Shown: positions 6,969-7,754 of the stretch, piece after piece
Layout of the letters: each line of letters opens with the position of its first letter
Numbering within the stretch: the first letter of the stretch is position 1
Assembly (NCBI GenBank): GCA_002348315.1
Contig: DEAW01000066.1
Coordinates: forward strand, 23,258-31,011
Reading direction: 5' to 3'
From: Planctomycetaceae bacterium UBA2972
GTDB lineage: Bacteria; Planctomycetota; Planctomycetia; Pirellulales; Pirellulaceae
DNA length: 7,754 nt
Translations under genes and position numbers: made by a program
Notes under the pieces: generated by a model
The model's input: the letters and a program-made list of their open reading frames with translations, nothing else
Database searches by the model: none
What the model was told of the DNA's origin: nothing

Positions 6969-7754
6969 ATGACCAAACCTATCGACCTGCGAAGTGACAC
7001 CGTGACAAAACCCTCTGCTGCGATGAGGGACTTTATTGCTAACTGTGAAGTGGATGATGATGTCATCGATGTGGACCCCACTGTCGGTGCGCTACAAGAT
7101 CTCATTGCCGAACTAACCGGTAAAGAAGCCGCTATCTTCATGCCCTCCGGCACGATGACCAATCAGATCGGATTGCGAGTGCACTGTCGACCTGGTGAGG
7201 AATTCATTTGTGAATCGGGGTGTCACATTTACAGCTATGAACAGGGAGCTTACGCATCACTAAGTGGTCTGACAGCTTCGCTCGTACCAGGTCATAACGG
7301 AGTGCTCGAACCTGAACAGCTACTCGGCACGATCAAAGCAGACAACGAACACTTTCCAATCACACGTTTACTCTGTCTGGAAAACACGCATAACCGGGGA
7401 GGTGGTCGTGTCCAGCCGTATGAGAATGTGAAGCAAATTTGCAATTGGGCTCATGAAAATGGACTCAAAACACATCTCGACGGAGCGCGACTCTTCAATG
7501 CTGTTGCCGCTTCCGGAATTTCAGCGAAAGAATGGTCTAGTCATTTTGATACGGTTTCCATCTGTTTCAGCAAAGGACTCGGCGCTCCAGTCGGCTCCGC
7601 CCTCTGCGGTACGAAAGAACAAATGTATTTTGCACGTCGACATCGTAAAGCATTCGGAGGCGGTATGCGGCAAGCCGGAGTGATCGCCGCAGGTGCTCTC
7701 TACGCGCTTCAACACAATATCGAACGTATGAGTGACGATCATGAAAACGCTCAA
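6969..7754 (+). CDS. ltaE: Low-specificity L-threonine aldolase, 3' end outside the window
   Basis: A pyridoxal-phosphate enzyme that cleaves L-threonine or L-allo-threonine to glycine and acetaldehyde. Its frame is open to the right edge: 262 residues are visible, of about 340 expected for the family. The start reads MTKPIDLRSDTVTKP, matching the family's DLRSDTVT opening. Other landmarks are MPSGTMTNQI at 58-67, the PLP-stacking histidine at His86, LENTHNRGGG at 137-146, DGAR at 171-174 (Asp171 for the PLP ring nitrogen), SKGLGAPVGS at 201-210 with the Schiff-base Lys202, and GGGMRQAG at 230-237. The segment at 28-40 reads VDDDVIDVDPTVG where relatives usually have a Gly before the Asp pair. 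No Shine-Dalgarno sequence is seen before the ATG. Stereospecificity cannot be read from the sequence. It diverges from hisD; a functional link to histidine is not implied. Confidence 0.94.
   Translation, partial: MTKPIDLRSDTVTKPSAAMRDFIANCEVDDDVIDVDPTVGALQDLIAELTGKEAAIFMPSGTMTNQIGLRVHCRPGEEFICESGCHIYSYEQGAYASLSGLTASLVPGHNGVLEPEQLLGTIKADNEHFPITRLLCLENTHNRGGGRVQPYENVKQICNWAHENGLKTHLDGARLFNAVAASGISAKEWSSHFDTVSICFSKGLGAPVGSALCGTKEQMYFARRHRKAFGGGMRQAGVIAAGALYALQHNIERMSDDHENAQ

Noticed and set aside
6893..7162. Minus-strand open frame crossing the threonine aldolase start
   Set aside because: It overlaps the conserved 5' part of the aldolase gene and has no recognisable product.
1..7754. Mobile element, CRISPR array, defence system or other undescribed multi-gene system
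   Set aside because: No transposase, integrase, direct-repeat array or long terminal inverted repeats were seen. All long coding regions are intact housekeeping metabolic genes.

Overview
The window is about 7.75 kb of densely coded bacterial chromosome carrying core metabolism. By eye the base composition is balanced. Several genes lack a strong Shine-Dalgarno sequence. A PPi-type phosphofructokinase sits beside biotin-carboxylase genes, and the general look of the proteins recalls the Planctomycetes. That assignment is an inference from resemblance, not a search, and no lineage marker in the window proves it.

Layout. Positions 1-165 form an AT-rich leader with two small inverted repeats. 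It precedes accB (166-633, biotin carboxyl carrier protein) and accC (695-2032, biotin carboxylase), both on the plus strand. After a 178-nt gap comes a PPi-type 6-phosphofructokinase gene (2211-3518, plus). A hairpin flanked by A7 and T-rich tracts (3559-3603) lies between this gene and a converging minus-strand operon, and can terminate transcription in both directions. That operon reads hisD (6628-5264), hisC (5249-4206), hisB (4202-3612), with gaps of only 14 and 3 nt. About 340 nt without a recognisable gene (6629-6968) separate hisD from a divergent plus-strand gene for a low-specificity L-threonine aldolase. That gene starts at 6969 and runs off the right edge with its reading frame open.

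How the genes work together. AccB and AccC form the biotin half of acetyl-CoA carboxylase, the first committed step of fatty acid synthesis; the carboxyltransferase genes accA and accD are not here. The phosphofructokinase controls or reverses the hexose-phosphate step of glycolysis and may share transcription with accBC. HisD, HisC and HisB supply three late-pathway activities of histidine synthesis (the dehydratase, the aminotransferase and the terminal dehydrogenase). The other his genes, including hisG, are absent. The aldolase splits threonine to glycine and acetaldehyde.

I found no mobile element, CRISPR array, tRNA, rRNA or recognisable novel system. The items most worth a second look are the structured accB leader with a short overlapping ORF, the PPi-type signature of the phosphofructokinase together with its altered glycine loop, and the his operon that starts at hisD with no visible His-codon attenuator.
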